64,000 nt of DNA, taken from NCBI RefSeq assembly GCF_008039615.1, contig NZ_VDUZ01000045.1, forward strand, positions 1 through 64,000. The letters run 5' to 3'. Source of the DNA: Vineibacter terrae. GTDB lineage: Bacteria; Pseudomonadota; Alphaproteobacteria; Reyranellales; Reyranellaceae. Below the pieces are notes generated by a model. That model saw only the letters and a list, made by a program, of their open reading frames with translations, had not been told where the DNA came from and made no database searches. A program made the position numbers and the translations under genes. The stretch's first letter is position 1, and each line of letters opens with the position of its first letter. Of the stretch, positions 8,603 through 17,569 are shown piece by piece.

Positions 8603-10075
8603 GTGAACGACGATTCTGCTTCCGGCGCCGACAAGCGCCCCGATTCCATTACCGGCAGTTCCGCGCCCACCGCGGCACCGCAATGGCTGACTCCTGCGCC
8701 AGCAGAGCCGGGCCCGGCGCCGGCAACGCCTCCCGTGCCACGAGATCACGGCGGCTATGCGCATAGCCAGGGCTTTTCCCGGAACTACGTGCCGCCGGCC
8801 AGTCATGCGCCGCCACCGGGATATCCCCCGCCGGCCGGAGCGACGCAGCCTTATGCGCAGCCTGGCTATGCGGCACCCGGCGGCCATGCCGCAGCGCCGC
8901 CCGGCTATCCGCCGTATGGCGCTCCCGTCGCTTACGCGCCGCCGATCCACGTCAATCCGCCGGTGCGGCTGACCTACGACGGCAGGGTAGGCGAGCTGTA
9001 CTTGGTTTATCTGCGCAGCCTGCTGCTGACGCTGGTGACGTTGGGCGTCTATCGCTTCTGGGGTCGCACGCGCGTGCGGCGCTATTTGTGGTCGCATTTC
9101 CAGGCGTTCGGCGATCGCTTCGAGTATCGCGGCCGCGGTATCGAGCTGTTTCTCGGCTTTCTCGCCGGCGTCGGCTTCCTCATGGTCGTGGGCGGGATCG
9201 TGCTGGGGGCGCTATGGCTGTTCGCGCGCGAGACCGTGCTGCAGGAGGTCGATGCCGGTGATGCCGCGACCTGGCTGCTGCTGTTGGCCGGCTACCCGCT
9301 GCTGGCGGTCGGGCGCTATGCCGGCTTGCGCTACAAGCTGACACGCACGCGCTGGCGCGGCATCCGGTCTGGCCTCGATGGGTCGGCCTGGAAGTTCGGC
9401 GGCATATCTGTCGGGTTGGGCCTGCTCAATGCCATGAGCGCCCAGCTGGTGACGCCGATCCTGGATATGGCGCTGGCCAGGTATCGGCTGAAGAACCTGA
9501 CATTCGGCACCGTGCGCTTCGGCTTCGCGGGGCAGGCCGGCGATATCTACGGCCGCTTCATCGGCTTCTATTTCCTCAACATCCTGGCCTGGATCGTGCT
9601 GGTCGTCATCATCGTGATGATCGTCGGCGGGCTGTCTGCCGTCATCGATCGCTTCGGCGGCTGGGAGGCGATCGGCGACAAGATTGCCCATCCGACACCC
9701 TTGGTGATCGTGATCATGATCCTGGTGGCCCTGGCGGTCTATTCGCTGATCGGCCTCGTGATCCTGCCGCTGCGCTGCTGGTACCAGGCTTATCTGCTGC
9801 GCTACCTCATCTCGCGGACATGGTTCGGCCGCATACAGTTCGTGAGCGGCGTGACGACGGGCCAGATGTGGGGCTTCATGGTGCTGAACTGGATCATCCT
9901 GGTATTCACCTTCGGCATCGGCTGGCCCTGGGTGCTGCACCGCACGGCACGACTGGTCGCCGACCAGCTCTGGATCTATGGCGAGGTCGACGCGCTGGCC
10001 GTCGCCCAGGCGCTTGGGCAGGGGCCAGCGATCGGCGAAGGCCTGCTCGACCTGTTCGACACCGGAATCGTGTGA
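8603..10075 (+). CDS. DUF898 (YjgN-like) integral membrane protein
   Basis: A membrane protein of about 490 residues. After a proline/glycine/tyrosine-rich N-terminus of about 115 residues (for example APPPGYPPPAGATQPYAQPG) comes the DUF898 domain, recognisable by TLGVYRFWGRTRVRRYLWSH and FGDRFEYRGRG, then about six further hydrophobic helices. Function is unknown for the family. The next gene, eight bases downstream, encodes an M48 protease, a pairing often seen with DUF898. GTG 8603 is chosen because residues encoded upstream of it look non-coding; TTG and ATG starts further upstream (ATG 8465) remain open. Confidence 0.85.
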   Translation: MNDDSASGADKRPDSITGSSAPTAAPQWLTPAPAEPGPAPATPPVPRDHGGYAHSQGFSRNYVPPASHAPPPGYPPPAGATQPYAQPGYAAPGGHAAAPPGYPPYGAPVAYAPPIHVNPPVRLTYDGRVGELYLVYLRSLLLTLVTLGVYRFWGRTRVRRYLWSHFQAFGDRFEYRGRGIELFLGFLAGVGFLMVVGGIVLGALWLFARETVLQEVDAGDAATWLLLLAGYPLLAVGRYAGLRYKLTRTRWRGIRSGLDGSAWKFGGISVGLGLLNAMSAQLVTPILDMALARYRLKNLTFGTVRFGFAGQAGDIYGRFIGFYFLNILAWIVLVVIIVMIVGGLSAVIDRFGGWEAIGDKIAHPTPLVIVIMILVALAVYSLIGLVILPLRCWYQAYLLRYLISRTWFGRIQFVSGVTTGQMWGFMVLNWIILVFTFGIGWPWVLHRTARLVADQLWIYGEVDALAVAQALGQGPAIGEGLLDLFDTGIV

Positions 10076-10082
10076 GCCTGCC

Positions 10083-11210
10083 ATGACCGCGCCCATGACG
10101 GCCCGCTTCTACGATGGCCTGCACCCCGTCGCTCACATCGTCACCGTGAAGGCGACGCCGGCCGAACTCGCCGCTACGATGCCGGATGGGCGCGTGGTCG
10201 TGCGCTGGCCCACGGCCGAGATCGAGGTGGTATCGGACGCCGAGCACGAGCCGCACGCGCTGCTGGTCTGTGCCCGGCAGCCCGGCACCCGGCTGGCGAT
10301 CGAGGACGAGGCGTTGCGTCAGTCGCTGGCCGAGCTGGGGGGCAACCTGGCGCGCGCCACCGGTCGGCGGCCACGTATTGCGCCGGCCCTGGGCGGCGTC
10401 GCGGCGGCGCTGGCGATCACGGTCGGCGTCATGGCGTTCGCTGCCGAGAAGCTGCCGAACGTGGTGGCGCCGTTCGTGCCCTATGTCTGGCAGCGCTCAC
10501 TGGGCGATTCGGTCGTGACGGCGATGACCAGCGACATGCGCAAATGCACGCGTCCCGAAGGGCAGCAGGCGCTGCAGGCGCTGATCGACCGCCTGCAGGA
10601 TGCGTCTTCCTACCGGCGGCGCATCGATGTCAGCGTCGTGCAGAACCCGATCGTCAACGCGTTCGCCGTCCCCGGCGGTCGGCTGATCGTGTTCTCCGGC
10701 CTGATCGACAAGGCCTCGGGACCGGCGGAGGTGGCCGGCGTGATCGCCCATGAGGTTGGCCACGTGGTGCACCACCACTCCATGAAGGGCCTGCTGCGCG
10801 CCTATGGCTTCGATATGGTGCTGAAGCTGGTGACCGGCGGCTACTCGTCTGACGTGGCCACCCTGGGCGGTGCCGGTGGCGTGCTGCTGGCCCTGCGTCA
10901 TAGCCGGGACGCGGAGCGGGAGGCCGACCAGACGGCGCTGGAGCTGATGGACAAGGTCGGGATGCGCGCCGACGGGCTGTCGACCTTCTTCGGCAAGCTG
11001 CTGGAAATGCAGAACAAGCAGGCTCCGGGTGACAAGGGCAAGGCACCCGGCAACGGCTCGACCAAGCCGCGCGACGCCGCCGAGGAGGCTGGCATCTTGT
11101 CCACGCACCCGCCGACGCGGGAGCGCCTGGAGGCGACCAAGCGTCCTGCGACCGGCGCGCCGGCGCTGAGCGCGCAGGAGTGGCAGGCGCTGCGAGCAAT
11201 TTGTCGCTAG
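10083..11210 (+). CDS. M48-family zinc metalloprotease, membrane-anchored
   Basis: A 375-residue peptidase. One hydrophobic helix (ALGGVAAALAITVGVMAF) lies at about residues 100-120, followed by an M48 domain with NAFAVPGGRLIVFSGLID, the zinc motif H223EVGH227 and the third ligand in DAEREADQTALELM. A C-terminal STHPPTRERLEA is typical of the family. The first 100 residues probably face the other side of the membrane. ATG 10083 follows the DUF898 stop by seven bases, so the two form an operon. A role in membrane protein quality control is likely by family. An in-frame upstream start inside DUF898 was rejected. Confidence 0.9.
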   Translation: MTAPMTARFYDGLHPVAHIVTVKATPAELAATMPDGRVVVRWPTAEIEVVSDAEHEPHALLVCARQPGTRLAIEDEALRQSLAELGGNLARATGRRPRIAPALGGVAAALAITVGVMAFAAEKLPNVVAPFVPYVWQRSLGDSVVTAMTSDMRKCTRPEGQQALQALIDRLQDASSYRRRIDVSVVQNPIVNAFAVPGGRLIVFSGLIDKASGPAEVAGVIAHEVGHVVHHHSMKGLLRAYGFDMVLKLVTGGYSSDVATLGGAGGVLLALRHSRDAEREADQTALELMDKVGMRADGLSTFFGKLLEMQNKQAPGDKGKAPGNGSTKPRDAAEEAGILSTHPPTRERLEATKRPATGAPALSAQEWQALRAICR

Positions 11211-11433
11211 GCGCTTGTTTTACCTCAGCTTTCAGTAGGTCGGCCGGGCATGGTGCGCCAGCTATAGTGCAGTCGTGCGAATTTTATTTTCGCCGTTGTG
11301 GCAATTTTCTAACCAAACGGGTCTGTTGATCTAATAGAAATTGACTTTGTGCGTCGCACCATTACGCTGCGTCTGCTAACGGGAAACCGTTCAAATCCAC
11401 AGACGTTATTCATTCGAAGCGCAGGGGCCAGAT

Positions 11434-12723
11434 ATGACCGCAGCGTTGGCCGTCGTTCCATCGCACCCGACGGCGGGACAGCCGAAGAAGGATCTCTACC
11501 AGGTCGGCGAGATCCCACCTCTGGGCCACGTGCCGAAGTCGATGTACGCCTGGGCGATCCGGCGCGACCGTCACGGACCGCCCGAGCAGGCGATGCAGCT
11601 CGAGGTCGTGCCCACCCACGCCATCGGCGATGATGAGGTGCTGGTGCTCGTGATGGCGGCCGGCGTGAACTACAACGGCGTCTGGGCCGGCCTGGGCGTG
11701 CCGGTGTCGCCGTTCGATATCCACAAGGCACCGTTCCATGTCGCCGGTTCTGACGCCGCCGGCATCGTCTGGGCCGTCGGTTCCAAGGTGAAGCGCTGGA
11801 AGGTGGGCGACGAGGTCGTGGTCCACTGCAACCAGGACGACGGCGACGACGAGGAGTGCAACGGCGGCGACCCGATGTTCTCGCCCTCGCAGCGCATCTG
11901 GGGCTACGAGACGCCGGACGGCTCCTTCGCGCAGTTCTGCCGCGTGCAGGCGCGCCAGCTGATGAAGCGGCCGCAGCACCTCACCTGGGAAGAGAGCGCC
12001 TGCTACACGCTGACGCTCGCCACCGCCTACCGCATGCTGTTCGGCCACCGCCCGCACATCCTGCGGCCGGGCCAGAACGTGCTGGTGTGGGGCGCCGCCG
12101 GCGGCCTGGGCTCGATGGCGATCCAGCTGATCGCGGTGTCGGGCGCCAACGCCATCGGCGTGATCAGCGACGAGAGCAAGCGCGAGTTCGTGATGAGCCT
12201 GGGCGCCAAGGGCGTCATCATCCGCAACAGCTTCGACTGCTGGGGCCAGCTGCCCGACGTCGACGACACCAAGGGCTATGCCGAGTACATGAAGAAGGTG
12301 CGCAAGTTCGGCGCTGCCATCTGGGAAGTCACCGGCAAGGGCAACGACGTCGACTTCGTCTTCGAGCATCCCGGCGAGCAGACCTTCCCGGTCTCCTGCT
12401 TCATCGTGAAGCGCGGCGGCATGGTCGTGTTCTGCGCCGGCACCACCGGCTACAACCTGACCTTCGACGCGCGCTTCGTGTGGATGCGCCAGAAGCGCAT
12501 CCAGGGCAGCCACTTCGCCAACCTGCTGCAGGCCGCCCAGGCCAACCAGCTGGTGATCGAGCGGCGGCTGGATCCGTGCATGTCCGAGGTGTTCGCCTGG
12601 GAGGACATCCCACGCGCCCACACCAAGATGTGGAAGAACCAGCACAAGCCCGGGAACATGGCCGTGCTGGTATCGGCCAAGCGGCCCGGCCTGCGCACGC
12701 TTGAGGATGCGCTGGAGGATTGA
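11434..12723 (+). CDS. ccr: Crotonyl-CoA carboxylase/reductase
   Basis: A 429-residue medium-chain dehydrogenase/reductase that reductively carboxylates crotonyl-CoA to ethylmalonyl-CoA with NADPH and CO2, the key step of the ethylmalonyl-CoA pathway. Features are the N-terminal KDLYQVGEIPPLGHVPKSMY, the NADPH fold VLVWGAAGGLGSMAIQLIAV, and conserved VNYNGVWAGLG and IQGSHFANLLQA, which carry the Asn and His reported to hold CO2 in this family. Length and the acidic insert CNQDDGDDEECNGGDPMFSP match Ccr rather than simple enoyl reductases. AGGGG lies upstream of ATG 11434. mcd follows after 42 bases, suggesting co-transcription. Confidence 0.95.
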   Translation: MTAALAVVPSHPTAGQPKKDLYQVGEIPPLGHVPKSMYAWAIRRDRHGPPEQAMQLEVVPTHAIGDDEVLVLVMAAGVNYNGVWAGLGVPVSPFDIHKAPFHVAGSDAAGIVWAVGSKVKRWKVGDEVVVHCNQDDGDDEECNGGDPMFSPSQRIWGYETPDGSFAQFCRVQARQLMKRPQHLTWEESACYTLTLATAYRMLFGHRPHILRPGQNVLVWGAAGGLGSMAIQLIAVSGANAIGVISDESKREFVMSLGAKGVIIRNSFDCWGQLPDVDDTKGYAEYMKKVRKFGAAIWEVTGKGNDVDFVFEHPGEQTFPVSCFIVKRGGMVVFCAGTTGYNLTFDARFVWMRQKRIQGSHFANLLQAAQANQLVIERRLDPCMSEVFAWEDIPRAHTKMWKNQHKPGNMAVLVSAKRPGLRTLEDALED

Positions 12724-12765
12724 TGGCGGCCGCCTGCCGCCTGTCGTCATTCGCTGGAGTCTGTG

Positions 12766-14463
12766 ATGTCCCTCGCTGAAAAGCGCGACGCGGTCGCGTC
12801 GACGCTTGCCCTCGACAATCTTCTCGCCCTGTGCGCCGAAGCCGAGCGCGCGGCGCTCGCCTTCGACGCCGCCGCCAAGGCGGCGGTGCGCCGGCTGATC
12901 GCCCCCGCCGGCCGCGTCGATGCCAAGCTGCTGGAGCGCGAGCAGTTCGCGGCCCATGGCTATGCCTGGATCGCGACCTACGTTGCCGGCCTGGTGCAGA
13001 TGCGCCGCTGGGCCGAGACCCTGGCCGCAGGCTCCAGGCTGGGTGAGCTGGAGAAGTTGCTGCTGCAGGCCGCCTACGGCGAGTACCTCGGCCAGTTGTC
13101 GGGCGGCATCGCCATGAGCCAGGTCGAGGTCGTGCGTGGCGCCGATCTCGGGCTGTCGGACGACGAGGTCCAGGCGCTGCAGACGCCTGGTGTGCGCAAG
13201 CTCGTGGCGCACGGCAACAGCGGCGCGGTGCGGATGCGCATCGCGACATTGCTGGCCGATTCGCTGGATACCGGCGACTTCGGCGCGCTCGGCCTCGATG
13301 ACGAGGCGCTCGAGATGGTGCGCGAGCAGTTCCGCCGCTTCGTCGGCGACGAGGTGCTGCCGCACGCTCATGAATGGCACCTCAAGGACGAGCTGATCCC
13401 GCTGCCGGTGGTCGAGAAGATGGCCGAGATGGGTGTCTTCGGCCTCACCATCCCGGAGGAGTGGGGCGGCTCGGGCATGGGCAAGCTCGCCATGTGCGTC
13501 GTCACCGAGGAGCTGTCGCGCGGCTATATCGGTGTCGGCTCCTTGGGCACGCGCTCGGAGATCGCGGGCGAGCTGATCCGCTCGGGCGGCACCGAGGCGC
13601 AGAAGAAGAAATACCTGGCCAGGATCGCGCAAGGCGAGATCCTGCCGACGGCCGTGTTCACCGAGCCCAACACGGGTTCCGACCTCGCCAGCCTGCGCAC
13701 CCGCGCCGCGCGTGACGGCGATGTCTACAAGGTGCAGGGCAACAAGACCTGGATCACCCACGCCGCGCGCGCCGACATCATGACGTTGCTGGTGCGCACC
13801 AATCCGGACAAGCCGGGCTATCAGGGCCTGTCGATGCTGCTGGCCGAGAAGCCGCGCGGCAGCGAGGACAATCCGTTCCCGGCCAAGGGCATGACCGGCG
13901 GCGAGATCAAGGTGCTGGGCTATCGCGGCATGAAGGAATACGAGCTGGGCTTCGATGGCTTCGAGGTGCCGGCCGAGAACCTGCTGGGCGGCCAGGAAGG
14001 CAACGGCTTCAAGCAGCTGATGGCCACGTTCGAAAGCGCGCGCATCCAGACCGCGGCGCGCGCCGTCGGCGTAGCGCAGTGCGCCATGGAGCTGGGCCTG
14101 CGCTATGCCAAGGACCGCCTCCAGTTCGGCAAGCCGATCTACGCCTTCCCACGGGTGGCCGGCAAGATCGCCTGGATGGCGGTCGAGACCATGATCGCGC
14201 GTCAGCTCACCTATTTCTCGGCGCGCGAGAAGGACAGCGACCGCCGCTGCGACATCGAGGCCGGCATGGCCAAGCTGCTGGCGGCGCGCGTCGCCTGGAG
14301 CAATGCCGACAACGCGCTGCAGATCCATGGCGGCAACGGCTACGCCCAGGAGTATCCGATCAGCCGCGTGCTGTGCGACGCGCGCATCCTCAACATCTTC
14401 GAGGGCGCCGCCGAGATCCAGGCCCAGGTCGTCTGCCGCGGCCTGATCGAGGGGCGCAATTAG
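12766..14463 (+). CDS. mcd: Methylsuccinyl-CoA dehydrogenase
   Basis: A 565-residue acyl-CoA dehydrogenase with an extra N-terminal domain of about 150 residues before the catalytic fold, the architecture of methylsuccinyl-CoA dehydrogenase. The dehydrogenase part includes FGLTIPEEWGGSGMGKLAMC, the FAD-contacting PTAVFTEPNTGSDLASLRTR and the C-terminal NADNALQIHGGNGYAQEYPI. It oxidises (2S)-methylsuccinyl-CoA to mesaconyl-CoA and passes electrons to ETF, encoded at 20.4-22.1 kb. Position directly after ccr supports the assignment. GGAG six bases before ATG 12766 decides against GTG 12763. Confidence 0.93.
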   Translation: MSLAEKRDAVASTLALDNLLALCAEAERAALAFDAAAKAAVRRLIAPAGRVDAKLLEREQFAAHGYAWIATYVAGLVQMRRWAETLAAGSRLGELEKLLLQAAYGEYLGQLSGGIAMSQVEVVRGADLGLSDDEVQALQTPGVRKLVAHGNSGAVRMRIATLLADSLDTGDFGALGLDDEALEMVREQFRRFVGDEVLPHAHEWHLKDELIPLPVVEKMAEMGVFGLTIPEEWGGSGMGKLAMCVVTEELSRGYIGVGSLGTRSEIAGELIRSGGTEAQKKKYLARIAQGEILPTAVFTEPNTGSDLASLRTRAARDGDVYKVQGNKTWITHAARADIMTLLVRTNPDKPGYQGLSMLLAEKPRGSEDNPFPAKGMTGGEIKVLGYRGMKEYELGFDGFEVPAENLLGGQEGNGFKQLMATFESARIQTAARAVGVAQCAMELGLRYAKDRLQFGKPIYAFPRVAGKIAWMAVETMIARQLTYFSAREKDSDRRCDIEAGMAKLLAARVAWSNADNALQIHGGNGYAQEYPISRVLCDARILNIFEGAAEIQAQVVCRGLIEGRN

Positions 14464-14472
14464 GCACGGTTC

Positions 14473-14709
14473 CTAGCGGCGGTACTCCCACCAGTCGCGA
14501 CGGCCGTCGCGGTCGCGGTCGACCCAGCGGCGCGACTGATAGTAGCCGTCGTTGTAGACGTACGACTTGTAGCGATAGCTGTAGTCGGGATTGTAGCCGT
14601 AGCTGTAGCGGGGCTGCCGGTCATAGCCGTCCGAAACACAGGCGCTCAACCCTGGCCCTGTGATCACGAGCACGGAAGCGGCTAGGATGCGGGTGAAATG
14701 GCTGCGCAT
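14473..14709 (-). CDS. Small tyrosine-rich lipoprotein
   Basis: A 78-residue hypothetical protein. It has a signal peptide ending in a lipobox (GPGLSAC, Cys24), so it is probably lipid-anchored in the envelope. The mature part is very rich in Tyr, Arg and Asp (YDRQPRYSYGYNPDYSYRYK, then DRDRDGRRDWWEYRR). No domain is recognised. It is convergent with mcd, nine bases away. Function unknown. Confidence 0.6.
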   Translation of the reverse strand: MRSHFTRILAASVLVITGPGLSACVSDGYDRQPRYSYGYNPDYSYRYKSYVYNDGYYQSRRWVDRDRDGRRDWWEYRR

Positions 14710-15008
14710 GGCGTGGCCCTCTTTCGAGGCCGTCTCGCCTGCTCTTACGTGCAGCTGACGGCCGTGATCCCTGCCGCCCGGGCCGCACCGTCAAATATCT
14801 TGGTTCCGCCGCAAAACCGGCCTGCTTGTGCCGCGGTTGTCTCACCTGCGGCATTGTTGGCGGTCCTGGCCGGCTGGTCCGGGTCGAACCGGAGAGCGGA
14901 ACAATCGCGAGGTAACGGTTCCGCGACGAGCGATGTGATTGGTAGCCTCGCCCGCTGTTGTGGCGGGCGGGCGCCGAGGCCCTGCCGGCCGATCACGTGG
15001 AGGGAATC

Positions 15009-15908
15009 ATGCCGGGTCTGTGTGAAGGTCGCGTCTGCATCGTAACCGGCGGCGCGCGCGGCGTCGGACGGGAATACGCGCTGATGCTGGCGGAGCAGGG
15101 CGCCAAGGTGGTCGTCAACGACCTGGGAGGCGCAGCGGACGGCACGGGCAAGGACACGTCGCCGGCGCAGCAGGTGGTCGACGAGATCCGCAAGGCCGGC
15201 GGCGAGGCCGTAGCCAATGGCGACGACGTCAGCGACTGGAACGGCGCCAAGAACATGATCGACCAGGCCGTGAAGACCTACGGCAAGCTCGACGTGGTGA
15301 TCAGCAACGCCGGCATCCTGCGCGATCGCATGCTGGTGAACATGAGCGAGGCCGAGTGGGACGCGGTGATCAAGGTGCACCTGAAGGGCACCTTCGCGCC
15401 GGCGCGGCATGCCTGCGCCTACTGGCGGGACCGCGCCAAGGAGACCGGCGCCCCGGTGAACGGGCGCCTGATCAACACCACGTCGGTGTCGGGCATCTAC
15501 GGCAATATCGGCCAGACCAACTACGGCGCCGCCAAGGCCGGCATCGCCTCGCTGACCGTGATCGCCGCGCGCGAGATGCGCCGCTACGGCGTCACGGTGA
15601 ACTGCATCTCGCCGTCGGCGTACACCCGCATGACCGCCGATCTGCGGCAGTACTCACCCGAGGACATCGAGCGGCGCAGCCCGCGCTGGGTGGCGCCGAT
15701 CGCCGTGTGGCTGGCGAGCGAGGAGTCGGGTGACGTCACCGGCCGCGTCTTCCAGGCCGGCAACGGCATCATCGCCGTCGCCGAAGGCTGGCATCGCGGC
15801 CCCACGGTCGATGCCGTGTCCGATCCGGCCACGCTTGGTCCGATCGTCAAGGACATGATGGCCCGCGCCCGCAAGAACGCCGGCATGGATGGCCTCGACC
15901 TGGATTGA
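15009..15908 (+). CDS. SDR-family oxidoreductase, (3R)-hydroxyacyl-CoA dehydrogenase-like
   Basis: A 299-residue short-chain dehydrogenase. NAD(P)-binding GGARGVGREYALMLAEQG is followed by VVVNDLGGAADGTGKDTSPA, an insertion characteristic of the dehydrogenase domain of peroxisomal-type multifunctional enzyme 2. The catalytic residues are Ser in TTSVSGIYG and Tyr/Lys in NYGAAKAG. Oxidation of a hydroxyacyl-CoA is therefore likely, but the exact substrate is unknown. AGGGA directly upstream supports ATG 15009. It stands alone and is followed by a long palindrome. Confidence 0.85.
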   Translation: MPGLCEGRVCIVTGGARGVGREYALMLAEQGAKVVVNDLGGAADGTGKDTSPAQQVVDEIRKAGGEAVANGDDVSDWNGAKNMIDQAVKTYGKLDVVISNAGILRDRMLVNMSEAEWDAVIKVHLKGTFAPARHACAYWRDRAKETGAPVNGRLINTTSVSGIYGNIGQTNYGAAKAGIASLTVIAAREMRRYGVTVNCISPSAYTRMTADLRQYSPEDIERRSPRWVAPIAVWLASEESGDVTGRVFQAGNGIIAVAEGWHRGPTVDAVSDPATLGPIVKDMMARARKNAGMDGLDLD

Positions 15909-15915
15909 TTTTTCC

Positions 15916-15981
15916 GGTCGGGCCGCGCCGCTCCAGCGGCGCTCATGAACTCGAGCGCCGCTGGAGCGGCGCGGCCCGACC
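15916..15981. repeat. Perfect 28-bp inverted repeat (bidirectional terminator / REP-like)
   Basis: Arms 15916-15943 and 15954-15981 are perfect complements (28 bp, 29 with the next pair) around a loop of about 8-10 bases. It lies between two convergent dehydrogenase genes, so it may terminate both. The inner unit GCGCCGCT-CC-AGCGGCGC is itself palindromic and resembles the element at 45972-46080, suggesting a dispersed palindrome family. Confidence 0.8.
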
Positions 15982-15992
15982 AGCCAGATCTT

Positions 15993-16760
15993 CTACTCTC
16001 CCAGCATCTTGCCGCGCAGGCGGCGCATGCCGGCGAGCCAGCGGTCGTAGTCGGCGGTCTTGCGGCGCATGTAGTCCAGCACCTGCGGGTGCGGCAGGAT
16101 CAGGAACTTCTCCTCGTCCATCGTGCGCACCACGCATTCGGCAAGCTCGTCCGGCTCGATGATCCCATCGACGCTGGCCGAGCCGGCCTCGCGGCCCTGG
16201 ATCATGGCCGTGCGCACCGCCTGCGGGCACAGCACCGACACCTTCACGCCCTTGTCGCCGTAGGTGATCGCCAGCCACTCGGCGAAGGCGACGGCGGCGT
16301 GCTTTGTCACCGCATAGGTCGCCGACGGCAGCGAGGTCAGCAGGCCGGCGGCAGACGCCGTGTTGACGATGTAGCCCGAGCCGCGCTCGGCCATCTTCTT
16401 GGCCACGGCGCGTGCCGCGTAGACATGCGACATCACGTGAACCGACCAGTTCAGCGCCCAGTCGCCGTCGGGCGCATCCTCGTCGCCCGAGCGCACCAGG
16501 CCGGCGTTGGAGCAGAACACGTCGACCGGCCCGAAGCGCTCCTCGGCGCGCGTCACCAGGGCGAGGATATCGACCTCCTTGGCGACGTCGCAGGGGACCG
16601 CCAGCCCGCCGATCTCCTTGGCGAGCGCGTCGAGCGGTCCCTGGTGCAGGTCCGCCACGACCACGCCTTTGGCGCCTTCGCGCGCGAACCGCTTTGCCAT
16701 TGCCGCGCCGATGCCGCCTGCCGCACCCGTCACGATCGCGACCTTGCCCGCTAGCTTCAT
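15993..16760 (-). CDS. SDR-family oxidoreductase
   Basis: A 255-residue short-chain dehydrogenase. The cofactor motif is VTGAAGGIGAAMAKRFAREG with an acidic VVADLHQ after strand 2, suggesting preference for NAD. The SNAG motif is present (CSNAGLV), the catalytic Ser is in NTASAAGLL, and Tyr/Lys are in TYAVTKHA. Substrate unknown. The start at ATG 16760 is set by GGAGGAAACC immediately upstream; a longer in-frame start at 16790 lacks this. It diverges from the HAD hydrolase gene at 16868. Confidence 0.85.
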   Translation of the reverse strand: MKLAGKVAIVTGAAGGIGAAMAKRFAREGAKGVVVADLHQGPLDALAKEIGGLAVPCDVAKEVDILALVTRAEERFGPVDVFCSNAGLVRSGDEDAPDGDWALNWSVHVMSHVYAARAVAKKMAERGSGYIVNTASAAGLLTSLPSATYAVTKHAAVAFAEWLAITYGDKGVKVSVLCPQAVRTAMIQGREAGSASVDGIIEPDELAECVVRTMDEEKFLILPHPQVLDYMRRKTADYDRWLAGMRRLRGKMLGE

Positions 16761-16867
16761 GGTTTCCTCCGGTATTGATGATGCGGACATGCCAGATGAC
16801 GAAGCGCCGTGGTAGTGGTGTCTGTTCGACGCATCGCACAGCGAGCCAGGGCCTTGGCTGAGGTATC

Positions 16868-17512
16868 ATGCTCATCATCTTCGATTGTGACGGCGTGCTG
16901 GTGGACACGGAGCCTGTCTCGAACCGCTGCTTCGCGGCGGCGCTCAACCGTGAGGGCCTGGCATGGGACGTGCCGCAGACCATGCGCGAGCTGATGGGGC
17001 GCTCGCTGAAGAGCTGCGTTGCCATCGCCGAGGCAGCGCTGGGCCGCGCGTTGCCGGCCGACTTCGTCGATCGTCTGCAGGCGGAGACGTTCGCCGCATT
17101 CAGGCGCGAGGGGGTCAACGCAATTGCCGGGGTCGCCGAAGCGATCGATGCGCTCGAGGCTGCCGGGCACCGCACCTGTGTCGCATCGTCGGGCGATATC
17201 GGCAAGATGCGGATCACCCTGGGCGGCGCCGGTCTTTGGGACCGCTTCGAGGGCCGTATCTTCAGCGCCACACAGGTGGCGCGCGGCAAGCCTTTCCCCG
17301 ACCTGTTCCTCCTCGCTGCACGCGAGATGAAAGCGGCGCCCGATGCGTGCCTCGTCGTCGAGGATGCGGTCGCCGGCACCGAAGCCGCAGTCGCCGCCGG
17401 GATGCGCGTGCTCTGCTACGCCGCAGCGCCTTACGCCGACCGCGACGGCATGGCGGCTGCGGGCGGCGAGGTGTTCGCCGACATGCGTCAGCTGCCCTTG
17501 CTGGTCGGCTGA
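16868..17512 (+). CDS. HAD-superfamily phosphatase (phosphoglycolate phosphatase/beta-PGM-like)
   Basis: A 214-residue haloacid-dehalogenase hydrolase of subfamily IA. Motif I is FDCDGVLVDTEP (nucleophile and acid/base Asp), motif II is in CVASSGD, motif III is KPFPDLFLLA and motif IV is VVEDAVAGTEAAVAAGM. It would dephosphorylate a small sugar or organic phosphate. It is paralogous to the gene at 18725, with the same layout (LMGR, EAALGR, VIEDS/VVEDA). Substrate unknown. Confidence 0.88.
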   Translation: MLIIFDCDGVLVDTEPVSNRCFAAALNREGLAWDVPQTMRELMGRSLKSCVAIAEAALGRALPADFVDRLQAETFAAFRREGVNAIAGVAEAIDALEAAGHRTCVASSGDIGKMRITLGGAGLWDRFEGRIFSATQVARGKPFPDLFLLAAREMKAAPDACLVVEDAVAGTEAAVAAGMRVLCYAAAPYADRDGMAAAGGEVFADMRQLPLLVG

Positions 17513-17522
17513 GTTTCTCTAT

Positions 17523-17540
17523 ATGCAAATCGACTTGCAT
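17523..17540. promoter_or_regulatory. Palindrome upstream of the XRE-cupin gene (operator candidate)
   Basis: ATGCAA-ATCGAC-TTGCAT is a perfect inverted repeat 30 bases before the ATG at 17570. TGCAA/TTGCA palindromes of this size are typical binding sites of XRE-cupin regulators, so autoregulation is likely by inference. Confidence 0.45.
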
Positions 17541-17569
17541 TAAATGAAGAAGCGAATACGCTGGCCGGC

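Noticed and set aside
11410-14328. 972-residue open frame antisense to ccr and mcd
   Set aside because: It is the mirror of two well-identified genes in GC-rich sequence, and its translation is His/Arg/Ala-rich with no domain.
14870-14910. GGGTCGAACCGG considered as a tRNA T-arm
   Set aside because: No acceptor stem, D-arm or anticodon arm surrounds it.
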